From positions 1,697,591 through 1,761,590 of the forward strand of contig JAQFVV010000228.1 in assembly GCA_028023455.1 (NCBI GenBank): a stretch of DNA of 64,000 nucleotides. Direction: 5' to 3'. A program made the translations under genes and the position numbers. The notes under the pieces were generated by a model, which was given only the letters and a program-made list of their open reading frames with translations, was not told where the DNA came from and ran no database searches. This document shows positions 35,780 through 49,427 of this stretch, piece after piece; positions within the stretch are counted from its first letter, which is position 1, and each line of letters opens with the position of its first letter. The DNA is from Epiperipatus broadwayi (lineage: Eukaryota; Onychophora; Udeonychophora; Euonychophora; Peripatidae).

Positions 35780-38255
35780 TAATTCACTGTTACACATTAC
35801 ATAGTGTTGAAGCTTACATTCTTGAAAAAATTAAACTAAAATTTGGTGAAAGTAAAAGTGAGCTAAATGAATACAGAAATGAAGTGTTGGAACATCTAAA
35901 AGAATATATCACAAAGCATGAAATCAAAGATGAAATTGATTGTTTAAAAATACAAATTACTATAGCTAATGATTTAATTCCAGCTTCAGTTTACATATTG
36001 TTAAATTATGTGCTAATACAACCATTGTGGAAATACTTCAATCAAATGTGCTGTGAAATAATAATATGGCCATACCTAAATAATAGGTAATATTTAGCCT
36101 CAAAAAAAAAAAGTCAATACACACACCAACAAATGAGGACTTGAAACATATATCAATAGAAGATATTCACTCTAAAATCCTTGCTAGAATATTGTTAAAA
36201 AGACTGCATTCATTGGTTGACTCTACGATATCACAGGTTCATCATGCTATAAAAGGCAGATGTGCTGTTATTGCAGCCTTAAAGATTCAGGAAGCAATAA
36301 AATATGCCAAAGAACTAAAGTTAATGCAATATTATGCCATCCAAATTGATTTCAAATCAGCATTCGACCTGGTTAATTAGTCATATTTAATAGAAAATTT
36401 GAAAAGCTTAATACCTGAACATAAATATTTAATAAATGCAATTGAAAACTACATCAGAAATAGCAGAAAATCAATTAAGAACAATAGGAGATCCAATTTC
36501 TTTATACCAAAAAAGGGCATCCCACAGGGTTCTCCACTGGCTGCACTGCTTTTTGCTATTTATCTGGATCCCCTGGTGAAGGAGATGGAAAGCCTAATTT
36601 CTGGCATTTACTTACTACATCTAGATGCAAAAATAGGTGTAACTGCATTCATAAATGATATAATTATAATTTTTCAAGGTAATTGCAATATGCAAGTAGT
36701 TAGAAACATTCTTGAAGATTTCCAAAGAAAGTCAGGTTCTGTTATACAATCATCAAAGTCAGAATCATGACAATTGGTCACTGGAAAAAAAAATACCCTG
36801 TGATCTCCTAGCTTTCCCATCAGTATATTTGGGTATACCACTATATCAGTCTAAAACCTCCATGAATAGATATCTAAATAAACTAACAGCTAAAAAAATT
36901 GTAGAAAAAATTAACAACTTCTCCTCATTGAAACTTTATGAATGTCACACGGGCTAAAATATTTAATGCAATCATACAGGAATCTTGGGATATTATGCCC
37001 CCTGGGTAGATCTTTTTAATAAAATGATAAGCAAAATTAATCATATAGCAAAGAAATATATTTGGGGAAGAGCATCAAAGTTAATATCAATTTTAACTTT
37101 GCAAACGCCAATTAACAAAAGTGGACTTAATCTGATTGACCTAAAAGAATACATTTCTTTTATTAAAGCCAAAACATACATAAATGTAATTAAAAGAACC
37201 CACCAATGATTGATATAAAAATCTGCTGAGAGATAGGAAAAGAAAGAAGATCCTTCTCGACTGCTCTGTTGATAATTTGCAAGGACCTCCAAGAAGACCT
37301 AGATGTAAGCAGTTTGGAAGAACTTAAATATAGGGACTTAAAAAAAGGTAAATATCAAGAAGATGTCTGGCCTGGCATATCAATAAAGAGTGTTTTGAGA
37401 AATTTACAAACAATACGTACCCCCTAGTCTTATATTAAATTCATTTTCAGGATAGTAAATGGGATTTCTCCAACAACAACTTATCTGAATAGAAGACTGC
37501 ATATGAACTTGAAATCTGCATGTATATTCTGTAAAGATAGTGAAAAAAACATGCATTTGTTTGAAGAATGCAGGGCCTTTTGGCAAATAAGAAACAGAGT
37601 TTTTCATATTCCAATTTTAAATTTAAAAAATATAATGATCAAACATATTATAAGTTTCAACTCGCATAATGCAATGATAGTGATATACACACTGAAAACA
37701 ATATGGTCAATTAGATGTTCTATGATCTTCAATAATAAAAAGTATAACTGGTTAGGAAACTGGACAAGGATTGGGATAATATTTCAATCAGTGTCTAAAA
37801 TACTTGCCTAGGAAGAATATGGAAAAAATTTAGGGTTGGCTCTGCACCATTAAATCTTCAAAATCCAAATATATGTTTAAGAAAAATGATTTGTAAATGG
37901 GCTTTAAATTAAAGTCTAGCACTGCCATTATCTTAGTGTTTAGGGAGAGGGAATGGGCCATTACAAATGAGCACCAACTATCTATCTTAAGTAGAAATAA
38001 GTCTAAATTTGAAGTTTTCAAGTCCTACATAACATTACATAATATATGGAAATTGAAAATGGTAAGAAGAAAGAATGGAGAAAAATGAAAGAAGAAGGAA
38101 AGAGAAAGAGAGAGGGAAGAACAAAGAGGAGGAAGAAAAGGAAGGGAAAAAAGAGAGAGAGAGAAAGGAAAAAAAAGTTAACATGTAATTAGTTATTTTG
38201 TATAAAATGTATATAGATTGTGTGTTTTTAATAAAGGCCTCACTTAAAATAAAGA
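35780..38255 (+). pseudogene. L1/Tx1-like LINE, ORF2 reverse transcriptase to 3' end, broken
   Basis: Successive plus-strand frames follow one ORF2. First comes a charged linker (SELNEYRNEVLEHLKEYI, about 35850). Next are LARILLKRLHSLVDSTIS and QIDFKSAFDLVN (motif A, ending in a stop at 36378). Then GIPQGSPLAALLFAIYLDPL (motif B) and a motif C reading FINDIIIIF instead of FADD, so the active site is lost. After a frameshift comes FPSVYLGIPLYQ, then WGRASKLISILTLQTPINKSGLN, and finally a cysteine/histidine block CIFCKDSEKNMHLFEEC (C-X2-C-X8-H-X4-C) with TIWSIRCSM. The 3' untranslated region contains a polypurine tract and AATAAAGG before the end near 38255. The 5' part and endonuclease are absent. 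Confidence 0.8.
38050..38178 (+). repeat. Polypurine (GA-rich) tract in the LINE 3' untranslated region
   Basis: This is about 125 nt almost exclusively of A and G, with GAGAGAGA and GGAGGAAGAAAAGGAAGGG runs, lying between the last coding homology and the 3' end. Polypurine tracts in L1 3' untranslated regions are known in mammals; here the composition contrasts sharply with the surroundings. Confidence 0.8.
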
Positions 38256-39899
38256 AAGATAATTACAAATATATATAGAAGAGTTTCATAATGTTATGTT
38301 ATAATCTGAATTGAACTTGCCCAATCCAAATAACCATCTACTATTGGTTAGTAAATAAGTATTTAAATATTTGAATTAAAACAATGGTAAACCATAACCC
38401 TAAACTATCTGGCAATTATTAATAAGTCTGATGAGTAATGTCTTCTTCATTTTTCCTTTATATGAAACTGTTAAAAAAAGTCTGTTCTGCAGTAGATTAT
38501 TTAAAAACTTATATCAAACCATATATATATATAGAGAGAGAGAGAAAGAGAATAATGCAAAAAAAAGCACATTTTTAAATATAATTATAAAGTATCCATT
38601 TCCAAGATAAATAATTTATTTATAGCATATAATGAAAAATAAAATTTTTATTCTTATTTAATAAGTTGTAGTTGTTAAACCTCTGCAATAGTTTAAATAT
38701 ATTTACTAAATAACAAAACCTGATTAAGTTTGAATTTAAACAAACTGCATTTATATTAATAATATTTATATATGATATTTAATTAATAATAAGCAAAATG
38801 GAGCCTTATTCCAAGTGTACAAATATATATAAAAAGAAAAAGATTGAGAAAATATCTCAAAAATAATAAAAATAAAATTCCACTTTTTAAAACAATGAGT
38901 AGATTTCAACTTTAAAACTAATTACAAAATTATAATATCAATGATTTAAAAGAAAACTACATTTTTAATTTGTTGTTACTCTTGTATTAAAAAATTTAGT
39001 ATTAATTTATGGTTTTTTATAGTCATTTGTAAAAAAAAATTCAACATGATAGAATATTTAAAAAATGTTCAATTTTTAATCTATTAAAAAAAGTAATTAT
39101 CTTTCTTTTACACTCACACAATTTAAATTTAAAACATGAATACTGATTACAGTACACTCTTAGTTTCTCATACTAAAACAATTTAAATGACAGATTCAAC
39201 ATAGTGATTATCAATAATTAAGCAACTATTTACTATAACAATCTTTCCAAAAGATCCACCATTTTAAAATAGGATAAAGATTCATTTTGAAAAAAAGTAT
39301 ATTTTATTCATTATATATTAACCCAGTATACATCATTTATATAAGTGTATCATAGGTGCTATGAGAACTTGAGTGCTCTCAAATGATAAAATAATCAGTA
39401 GTTGATTCAATAATATCTGCATGATTTTCAATATCAACAATAATCTGCAATCAAGAATGAAGAGAAATAGTTCTAATCAGAAAAAAAATACAATTCTATA
39501 TTTATGCAACATAATTTGAGTTATTTTATGATGTTTGCAAGTTATTAAAGTAAATATCTTTTACTTTTAATTTGTTTATGAATTATTAAATATTTACTTT
39601 TTAATAAGTACATGATGTTTTACATGTAACATTCTTTAAGAATATTTATTTTTATATTTGAACTACTGAAAACATATGTTTCCAGATAAAAAAAATGTTT
39701 TGTATTAATTTGTATACTTTGAGGTTCAATGTATTATGTCAATATGTTTGGAGATGGCACTGATAATCCTGCTTTAAATCATTCTTCTGCATAACCTTTA
39801 ACATTATTTTTCCAGTTTAGGTACTCTGATGCTAGAAATTAAAATTAACATAATATTGATGCATTAATTCAAAAATAATCTGAAGGGATTAATACTTTC
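38256..39899. other. No gene recognised
   Basis: AT-rich with a (TA)n(GA)n simple repeat at about 38520-38546. No coding signal. Confidence 0.55.
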
Positions 39900-40634
39900 C
39901 AATAGGTGATAAAGTCAAAGTAATTTAGTCCCACTTCCATGTGGTTGATGGCTTTAGTTCTTTTTTACTCCAGTTTCCAGAGCATTTGTGAGATTACTTT
40001 GAGAAGATTTTTGAAATAACAAAAAAGTTGATTTTTTTGTATATCATAATTATTTTACACAATAACTATATAATAATTATTTAATATATATATATGATCA
40101 TACTTTTTTATATGTATATATTTTATTTTTAAAAAAAAAATTAACAAATTCTAGTATAATGGTAACAAAAAAAACCACAGCTGATATGATAATCATGCCT
40201 TATGAAATTGAACATTAATACTTTTACTGGTTATGATCTTTTGAGATATTCTAAGTATTAAAAATACAATTTTAAATTTTAAAGCAGAATTTTATAGACT
40301 TGTCAAGATTTCACATTTATTTGCTCCTATTTTAAAAACAAATTCCAAAATAAATTTCAGTCAACAAAGATTTTATTGACTTTCTGGAGTGACTCACTTA
40401 GCTGATTTCCTGTCTACTGCTGATTAATGAAAAAAATCCTTTGTTTTCATTTTGTACTCTGTTTATTATTTTTTCAATATTTGCAAAGTTCAAATTTGAT
40501 TTTTTATATTTCTAACAAACAATCCAATTTATTGACTTTTAATATAGAAAAAGTTTAATATTGTAATCAAATGGTGAACACTGGCAAAAATTGCCACCAG
40601 GGCTAACAATAGAAAATGTCAACCTGTTAGAGGA
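39900..40634 (+). repeat. Degenerate copy of the TTAA-flanked repeat family
   Basis: It aligns by eye with 14.78-15.46 kb: CATTTGTGAGATTACTTTG, ACATTTATTTGCTCCTATTTT, a GACTTTCTGGAGTGACTCACTT block, TTTTTCAATATTTGCAAAG and the closing CACCAGGG. It ends in GGATTAA at about 40634. The left end was not resolved. Confidence 0.5.
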
Positions 40635-41219
40635 TTAATAAGATTATTAATGGGAATTTTTTTTAATTTATAAAGTTATCTTTATTTCTAATGATACTTT
40701 TGTCATTTGTATATATATTTTTAATAAAAATTTTGCTATAAAATAAACATCGAGATAAAAAAAAAATTGAAGTAAGAAAGGATCTAATGTGTTGCAGCCA
40801 GTACTACTTTGGGCAAAAGCTTGCATCAAAAAAATAAAATGTATACATTATACTAATTAAATATAATTTACTTATCACATTTTTATTTAATATATTTATA
40901 AATAGAATTGCAAAACCATATATCTTTCTATCAATAATATTTTTAGAAAGAAAGTTTTATCATATAATAAAAAAAACTTTCATTATATAATAAAGTATTC
41001 CAAAAAAATAATTTTTTATTTAATTTTAATGCAACAGATTTGAAATTAATGTCAATCATAATGTCATTTCCATTAAAATGACTGTCATATTTGACAAAAT
41101 CCTTAAAATTGTCAGTAAAAAAATGCAACCATATTCTGCTTACAAATAAAGTTTATACACAATACTTAAATATAAGTTAATATTTTTTTAATAATAATAT
41201 GCTTAGTGAAATATTTACT
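40635..41219. other. No gene recognised
   Basis: AT-rich; the minus-strand frame 40943-41128 has no recognisable content. Confidence 0.5.
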
Positions 41220-42375
41220 TATTAATTATTACCGATTTTTTAAAATTTAATCTGTTCACTTCCGACTGCATGCCTTCAATGGTTCTGATGACATTGCTAT
41301 CATTTTCAGCTTTTCTTCTCTTTTAATTATTTATAGCACTATTTTACATTTTGTATTCATTTAATGGAAAAAACTAAAACTAAAATTTATAATGATTTAT
41401 TAGTTTTAAAAAAATCTGAAGATGACAATATCATACAGATATCATATGATCACTGTTTCTTATGCTTGTTCATAATTGTTATTAAACAGGCAAACTAATC
41501 TGGAGATATTGGATGAGTAGGCACTAGATGGAGATTTTATGCACAAGCCTTCTGGCATCCATTGATTATTCTGGCTTGCACTGAGTGGTACTACTGTATG
41601 GAGAGTTTTGCCTGTTTAATCATACAGATATCTAAATTCAAATAGCTGACAATGAGAATGATTGATAGTATCATTACACAAAGAAACAAACAATGCCACT
41701 GATTAGATGTTCTCAGGCTGTGAAAACAAGTATTTTTCTTTTGTTAGTTTGGAAATAAAATGACTATATTTTCCGTAGTTTATATACATATTCATAATTA
41801 TTTATGCAAATATATTTGCAAAATTATTATTTCAAATCTCAAATATTCATGATTACAATTAAATTTTATTGTAAAAAGTTTGTTTTTAAGATAATTGAAA
41901 CTCTAATTATGTAATGCAAAAGTTGTGATTGATTTTCTGAAAAATAAATGTTTTCATAAATGCCAGTGCATAATTTTTTGCAATATTTTAATAAAAATAA
42001 GTGCAACTTTCAAAACAGAATTTCATTGCTTTGACATCTAAACAATAATTCACTCTGATTTTAAAAATTGAATTCAAATAAAAAATAATTTATTCCAATA
42101 TTTTTTTAATTAGCAAAGGTAATCATCCAATAAAAAAAAAGTATTGTTTTCATTACATATTTCACTTTAGTACCTTTTTTTATATATTTGCAAAGCTAAA
42201 ATTTTAGCTTTTAAAATGTTTTTCATTTATAATCTTATATTTGTAATAAATAATGTAAAGATTATCAAAATATGATACAGAATAAAAATTAAATTGTAAA
42301 AATAAAATATTACAAAAATAACTAAATTTGCCATGGGGGGTGGGGTCAATATGGAGCTGGTAGTGAATGAGTTAA
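41220..42375 (+). repeat. Degenerate copy of the TTAA-flanked repeat family, interrupted by an H3 element
   Basis: It shares TTCATTTAATGGAAAAAACT and later TTTCAAAACAGAATTTCATTG with 9.18-10.06 kb and ends near GAGTTAAAC at 42370. The insertion at 41444-41618 splits it, showing that the H3 element is younger than this copy. Confidence 0.45.
41444..41618. mobile_element. Short H3-family element with 14-bp target-site duplication
   Basis: This 175-bp insert begins ATATGATCACTGTTTCTTATG (compare the outer left part of the element at 21710), includes GTTATTAAACAGGCAAACT, then jumps to GGAGATATTGGATGAGTAGG and runs through the right terminal repeat to TTTTGCCTGTTTA. The left terminal repeat, centre and hammerhead core are deleted; the sequence resumes just past the predicted cleavage point. 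The flanks ATCATACAGATATC at 41430-41443 and 41619-41632 are identical over 14 bp. Confidence 0.85.
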
Positions 42376-45300
42376 ACTTTTTTTTTAAATAAAATGTTTA
42401 AAATTTATGGTATGTTTTGAAATTTGTGATACTAAGTTCAATTTTTTTTACCATAGGAAACCATTATAATTGCCTATTTTTTATAAGAAGGTTTTGATTT
42501 ATAATGGAACCAATTGCCATCTGTATTCAGGACAAATGGTAATTAAAGAAAAAAGAACATTAGTTATAATTATAAATAACATTGTTTAAAAAAGAGGATT
42601 TAAAGAAATTATTTAGTTTTGTAACAGAAATTTAATTTTAAAATTATTAATAAATCACTATATCTTGTTTAATCATATATAAATTTGAATTTTGTACCTC
42701 ATTTAAAATCACAATAAAAAAATTTTTGAATGGCACATAACTAAAAAAAATTTAAATTTTTCATATATGCTGACTTTTTTTTTTAAGAAAAAACCAAAAA
42801 ATCTCTTTAATTTCTGAATTTTTAAATTTTTTTAATCTAGTTATTTTTCTGGGGATCTTCAGTTTAAATGATAAAATATAATCATACTGTTTTAGAAGAA
42901 AGGAAAGAGATTTACATTTTAACAAAAAACTTTCATTTAAGTAATTGAATATTTATTTTTTTTAAATACAATTTATTAATACAACAATGAGATTATTTCT
43001 CAATATTAAAAGATGGTTATGAAATATTCACTGTTTATTTAAATAATCTATTGTTTAATTTTTGAACATTTTTAATATGATTACTTATTTTTTTAAATAA
43101 TATGACTTAATATTTAAAAATATATATTTTAAAAAATTTTCTATTATTTTTTTTTTTTTTTCAAAAAAGAAAGAAAAAAGTTATTTTTAGTAAATGAATA
43201 AAATAATTGTAAATCTTCATGTGTATACTTATAAGTTACCTGCTTAGAAATTATTTCCATTTAAACTGAAGTAGCATAAAACTTCAAAAAGAAAATGAGA
43301 CTTTAAACTGTCTTTTCAAAGTCTGCACAATTGCAAAGTACAACATTTATTTAATGAAGACTTTATTACTTTATTAACAAAAAGCATATAATAATTTTTT
43401 AATCAAATAGTTTACAAAGTTTATTCATTCCTAAAAAATGTCAATTATCAAATGCTGTCTCCTGTGATATTTAAATTCAATTAACTTTAACATACAAAAA
43501 TAATATTTTAAATACAGTTCAAAAATTTGTTGTAACTTAATTTATAATACAAGATATTTAATTATATTTAACAAAAATAGCTATAACTTTTAAAATTATT
43601 ACAAAGATTTAAAAAAAATTTATTTGATTAAAAATAACAGTATTAATCAACATATCCAATCATTTATAAAGAATTTCACTTTCTTATTTTGTATGTATGT
43701 GTGTGTGTTTTAATCTTCATTTAAACTTGAATTCCCATAGAGCTGTTGCTAAATAACAGACCAGATTTTAAAAAAAATTGTTTCTGAAAATAAGGTTTTT
43801 TTGAGTATATAAAAGACAGCATACAATTGAGAAACAGAAGTTTCCTAATTTATGCTAAAATGCTAATGCAAATATTGCAAACCAGAATACATATGATTTA
43901 ACATGAAAAAAATGCAAATCATCTCTACATGTAACAAATATAATCTTGGATTCCCAAAATCAATTGATCACCCTTTTTTTAAAAATATTAATAAATTAGG
44001 AACAGAATCTACAATTCTGATAGTGCAATAAAGAAATTGGATGGCAATTATCTATAAAGATAGAAAAGTTTATTAATATTCCAAAACTTTACTGTTACAT
44101 AGTGGTAATAACAAAAAGATCAACATGAAAGTTGTGGATGTTCAAGTTAAGAAATGGTTTTAGTGGATTCCAAAGTATTATAAATTTTAAAATGTAAAAC
44201 TTCAGAAAAAAATCAAAATGCTGAATTAAAACTCCTAATTGCAAAAAAAAAAAAAATCATATGAAACATAATTTTGGGATCAATAGAATGGGACTATGTT
44301 GAAAACAAAGCTACCTCACAAACATTTTTTTTAAAAAAAAAAAAGTAATCCTGGTTATTGATAGTCAATTTATAACCCAAAGTTTTTGAAAACATTGTAT
44401 AAAATCAGATTAGTACTATTTGCAGCTAATTATTTCCTATTGTAATATATTATTTATTTAATATATTATATAGAGAAATTCCTTAATGAAAAATATATAT
44501 TTATTAAATCAAATATACCAATTAAAAATTAAAGTCAAAATCAAATTTAAAATTTTATTACCAATAGTTTCCTACCAACAATTTTTTTTTTTCAGTATAG
44601 AGAACTCTTGTACATTATTGTTTTATTGTGATACAAATATTTTCTTTGTCTGTTAGATAGATATTCTTCAACAATATATTTTGTATGAATTCATCAAACC
44701 AGTATGCTTCTTATATTGTGCATAACTGGGAAATTTCCATGTAATAATTAAAAAAATGTTTTTATGTAATATTGCTAGATAACTGTGAATTAAAATTGAC
44801 AACCCCAAACTAGCCAACTTTGTCTGAGTTTATTTAGATATAAAGAGACCTTTCTCCTCTTTTATCTCAATATCTATGACCTTATATACTATATGAATTC
44901 AGAGACAATTTCAGAGCAAATATGATTCTAAACTCATACTTATCAAAATATCTGTCTGAATGCATGTCTTACATAAGATCTTGGACATTGAAGCTATTAG
45001 TATAAATGATTCTGCTTGAACTGTCAATTTAAATTGATAATTATTTAGCAACACCATTTTGGTTATATTTCTCTAGCTTTTACATGGAAATTTTATACTT
45101 ATTATTTATTTACATCTTAATTAATGATGAAAATATTTAATATGTGTACTTTAAATATATAAAAATTAATAATGAGCATATTCGAAAAATTTGATGAAAA
45201 TTAGAATATATATATAGCACAATAAAATTTAAAATGTTAACTCATGAATTATCTTGGGCAAAACAGCATAATAAATATAAGCTAAATTATAAAGGCAATC

Positions 45301-46436
45301 CAACTTCCCCCATCAATATGAACATCACATTGTACTATGAAAGTATTTGTGTTTTTATAGTGAGTTCATTGGTGTTCATCTAACCAATAGAGATTAATGT
45401 GGAATTTTTACGTTCTGAATAATGATAACTAGATAACTATTTATGAACCAATAAAGAATAGTTATTAGATTTACTAGAGTCCAACTACTAAAGGAAACCC
45501 CAAAACCTGCTTTTGATCTGGAAAAAAAATCCCAAAATTCATCCACTCTAAGTGTGAATTTCAAGACATGCACATATCTAGCAAATGTGCTAAACATCAT
45601 ATCATGAGGCTCATCCAATAATAAGTATGATTTTATGAAATAATATAAAAACCTGTATAGATTGAATACTAAATTTTTGTATGTTGATATGTATCCTGAA
45701 CCAAACATGATTGCTTTAAAAATGGATTTAAATCTGAACTTCTATATTATTTTTTCTGCAAATTCCTACTAGGATGAAGCCAAATTTATTACATAACTAG
45801 TAAAAATTATTGAAATGGAACATAAGATTCATTATAAAACATGGACTAATTTAAATATATATATAATTAGTAACTCAATATTTCATAAAAGTACAATTGT
45901 TTTTCCATAACATTTATTTATACAAACTTCCCTTATATAAAAATTACAAATGGTGATAAAACTTAGACATAATTAATTTACAGAATTATGAAGAACTAAA
46001 AAAATCATTATATAAAACTTGAATTCCAAGAAATAATTAACCATGTAAATAAGAATTGCTAGCATGTGCAGTCTTGAGACTGGTTGAGAAAGTTTTCTTG
46101 ATAACATGAAAATTATTTGATAAAAAATAATATAATAGCATTATGGCAAGACAAATCCTCATCACTATTAAACATACAGTAATGCAGATATAATCTAGAC
46201 AAAGAAGGTGAAGATGAACAACAAGAGAGAAAATATTTTCGCTTATTAATGGCCATGATTAAAAGAAAAACAATTAAGTATTATGGATTGTTTTTTAAAG
46301 CATTATTTCTTTTAATAAAAAGTACCTCTGATGATCAAATAAAAGTTTGTTTTTGTTAACTTTTTAGAATATAATCCTTCTTTTTACGATTCTAAGTCTC
46401 TTCATAATAGTTTTACATGAAATTTTACAGAAGACT
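42376..46436. other. No gene recognised
   Basis: About 4 kb of AT-rich sequence. The 104-codon minus frame at 45394-45708 has no motif I recognise and no partner. No repeat with clear ends was found. Confidence 0.5.
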
Positions 46437-46923
46437 ATCATCATCATCATTATCAACCATTATCAATCCACTGCAGGATGAAGGTCTCTCCAAGTTTAAT
46501 CCATCTTCTCCAATCTTTAGCTTCTCTTCTCCACATCACCCCTACACATTTTCTTATTTCATCCATCCATCTTACATGTGGTCTCCTTCTGGGTCTTTTA
46601 CAATCCCTTGGAATCCAGTTTAAAATTTCAATTGTCCATCTATTATCATCTCTTCTAGCAATATGTCCAGCCCAACTCCACTTCAGTCTTTTAATTTTTT
46701 CAATGAGGTCAGTAACACCTGTTTGTTCTCTTAACCATACATTGCGTTTTCGATCTCTTCTTGTTACTCCCAACATACATCTCTCCATACTTCTTTGAGT
46801 GGTCTGAAGTCTCTGTATTGATCTTCTATTAAGTGTCCAAGTCTCAGATCCATAAGTAAGAACAAGACTATAAACTAAGTTAAACAATAAATAGACTACA
46901 TCAATTTTTTCCACATTTCTCAT
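46437..46923 (-). pseudogene. RTE/BovB-clade LINE, 3' end fragment
   Basis: The minus-strand frame 46453-46923 (156 codons, uninterrupted) encodes the RTE/BovB C-terminus: YGSETWTLNRRSIQRLQTTQ, RSMERCMLGVTRRDRKRNVW, IKRLKWSWAGHIARRDDNRW and RRRPHVRWMDEI. It stops shortly before the (ATC)n tail at 46437-46450. Nothing upstream of the C-terminal region remains, the usual product of 5' truncation during target-primed insertion. It is less decayed than the copy at 20.17 kb and so probably a younger insertion. The plus-strand frames here are antisense shadows. Confidence 0.9.
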
Positions 46924-48889
46924 GATATAAGTCCTTCAAATATTCATTTTTATTATAGCTATATGTAACGTATTTCATTCATATATATATTTATGCATAT
47001 ATAAATATATTTTAAACATTTTTAAAAACATAAAAAAAAAACATCTATGTTTACTATTACAACGGTATAATTGTTTAGATCTGTTTATATTAATGGTATA
47101 ATTACTATCTAATGTAGGAAGTTAAAACAACTTATGAAAATTTGTTTTTATCCAAAAATAATTAATATGTGTATATAATTGTGTAATTTTTATCAATTTA
47201 TTGCAATCTTCAATAAAAATGTCTGAAACATGTATGAATATGCAATCCTATTCATACTAATATATATATCCAAATCAAAATGTTGACAAAAAACTATTTT
47301 AAATTTATATATTAAAAGAATAGTGTTTATGCACATAAATTTATTTATATTAAAAATGTTTTGTATTTCCAACAAATTAAATCATAAAATAAGATTTACC
47401 ACTTATAAGTTATAATATGAACAAAAATTATGTATTAAAAAATCAGCCTTTCCAAAATACTTTTTTTTTCATTAAATATATATATAAGCAGCTATTTAAA
47501 AATAATATATAGTTTAAGTGCATTGAAATCATTGACAAATACTTTCGATGATAAATAAATAAAGTCATTTTTATAGAGAATCATTCAAGATTACTTTTAG
47601 CATAGACTAATTAATTTGAAAGAAATATAATTAGAATAGCCTTTTTTTTTTTTTTTTTTGAAAACAAATACTATTTTTCAGAATTTAGGTCAACATGCTA
47701 CAAAAATATAAATAACCTACTTTAAATACAACTATTTAGAGAATCTCATATATACACATATATAGTAGGCAAAGTATCCATTGGATTTGTGCAGGACAAT
47801 TGACTAATACCCACATTTGAGATTCTTCAGGATAGATCTTGTCAAATAAAGTAAAACCAGAATATATTCGTGATAATGTTTAACAAAAAAAATGTGAGTA
47901 AATTATCTGCCTTCAGCAAAAAAAACCAAAACTTCATACAATGATATTTGAATAATCTCACAGATATCAATCTAATTAATTTTATCATGCAATATAATCA
48001 AGTTGAAGAAAGTTATTTGGACAAATCAATGAAATTAATGCAATGATTATTAAAAACAGTTTCAAATAAGAAAAAATATAAAGTAAAATAGTTGGTGCAA
48101 TTGAAATATTTTTGTATCAAAGCATATACAAGGTAGCACTGCAGAAAGAATGGTGTAACTATTATGTCATAATAGTATCCAACATCACATTATATTTTTA
48201 AACTTCTGTATAGTAAAAACTAAATAAGAATTGAATGCAGGTATGATTGGAAATGGCACAGATATCAAAATGCTAAGCATGTGATTTAAAACACAATTAG
48301 AAATTTTTCAGTAAACAAGAGGCAAAAAAAAGTTTATCAATCATTTTGAATTTTGAGTAATCTTTTTTTTTTATTAAAGGAAATCATAAGTTACCTCAAG
48401 AACCAGGAAATAGTCACATTATTTGCATATTTTTCAGGTCTTTATATTATTGTATAGCAGAAATCAATAAGAATTAGATACTGACCTGTGATTACAGAAC
48501 ATTGGGAGACAGATTAACTTTATTCCAATATATCTACTTTCTCTATCATTCTAAATATAAATATTCATTTCATTATTTTTAAAGAAATTCATTAAATAAT
48601 CAAAATTCTTTCATATAGTAGTAGTTAGAAAATATAATTTAAAAGAATTTATCTGCACTGTATGCCAAGAAAAATAATATTTGTATATCAGATGTATCTT
48701 CTTTAATTTGACACAACACATTTCAAAATACATTGAATTAAATCATATTTGAAGTAGATGGTTCTTTTGCTTTGTATATCAATAAATGAATAACAAGGAT
48801 ATATTTAAAAGGATAGTTTTGCTTCATCACTACAAATTGCTTCAGTCATTATTAAAATAGTTATGAAATATTTAAATATACTTAACATA
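46924..48889. other. No gene recognised
   Basis: AT-rich; a run of T at 47642-47659. No coding or repeat signal with clear ends. Confidence 0.55.
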
Positions 48890-48994
48890 GATAGATATAA
48901 TTAAAGAGGATTTGAACACAGACTTTCCCTCAGTCATCTATTCTATCTTATATGACTGATACACATGATCTCATATAATATGAAAAAGATAAAT

Positions 48995-49052
48995 GATCTC
49001 CAATATATGTATTTCATGTTGAACCAGCGGTCATCAAATGATCTGGATCATC
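48995..49052 (-). ncRNA. Hammerhead ribozyme-like motif, H1 copy E
   Basis: On the minus strand: core TTGATGA (49037-49031, C to T at the first position), stem II built from GCTG and a damaged partner, intact GAAA (49015-49012), helix III TACATA followed by TA (UH), then TTGG AGATC (49003-48995). The 5' strand of stem I is altered here. This copy keeps the catalytic GAAA, which copy C has lost. Confidence 0.5.
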
Positions 49053-49385
49053 ATCTCCCACATGCATATATAACCAGTGCTTGGTCTATATTAAAATAGC
49101 AAATCTACAAACTTGAATGAATTGGCCTCAACCCTCTCCACTCTCCAACTCTTCAGCCATCTATTTCATTGAAAATCTGAGAGGTGAGAGTGATTTAAGT
49201 ACAACATGGGTATGTCAATAATATTGGCATCAACAAAGGCTTTGAGTATTCCATCTTTAGATTTTCAATGATATGGATGGCTGAAGAGTTGGAGAGTGGA
49301 GATAACTGAAGCCAGTCCATTAAAGTTTATAGATTTGCTATCTTAATATAAACTGAGCACTGATTATATGTGTGTGGGAGATGAT

Positions 49386-49427
49386 GATCTGGACCAACTG
49401 ATGAATGCTGATTTGTATATTGGAGAT
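49386..49427 (+). ncRNA. Deleted hammerhead ribozyme-like motif, H1 copy F
   Basis: GATCT GGA CCAA (49386-49397) and intact core CTGATGA (49398-49404) are followed, after a short gap, by TTGG AGAT (49420-49427). The segment that should hold the rest of stem II and GAAA is deleted. Stem I is still able to pair. Confidence 0.5.

Noticed and set aside
45394-45708. 104-codon minus-strand frame
   Set aside because: No recognisable domain or repeat relationship.
46417-46798. Plus-strand frames over the RTE 3' end
   Set aside because: Antisense shadows of the minus-strand LINE coding sequence.
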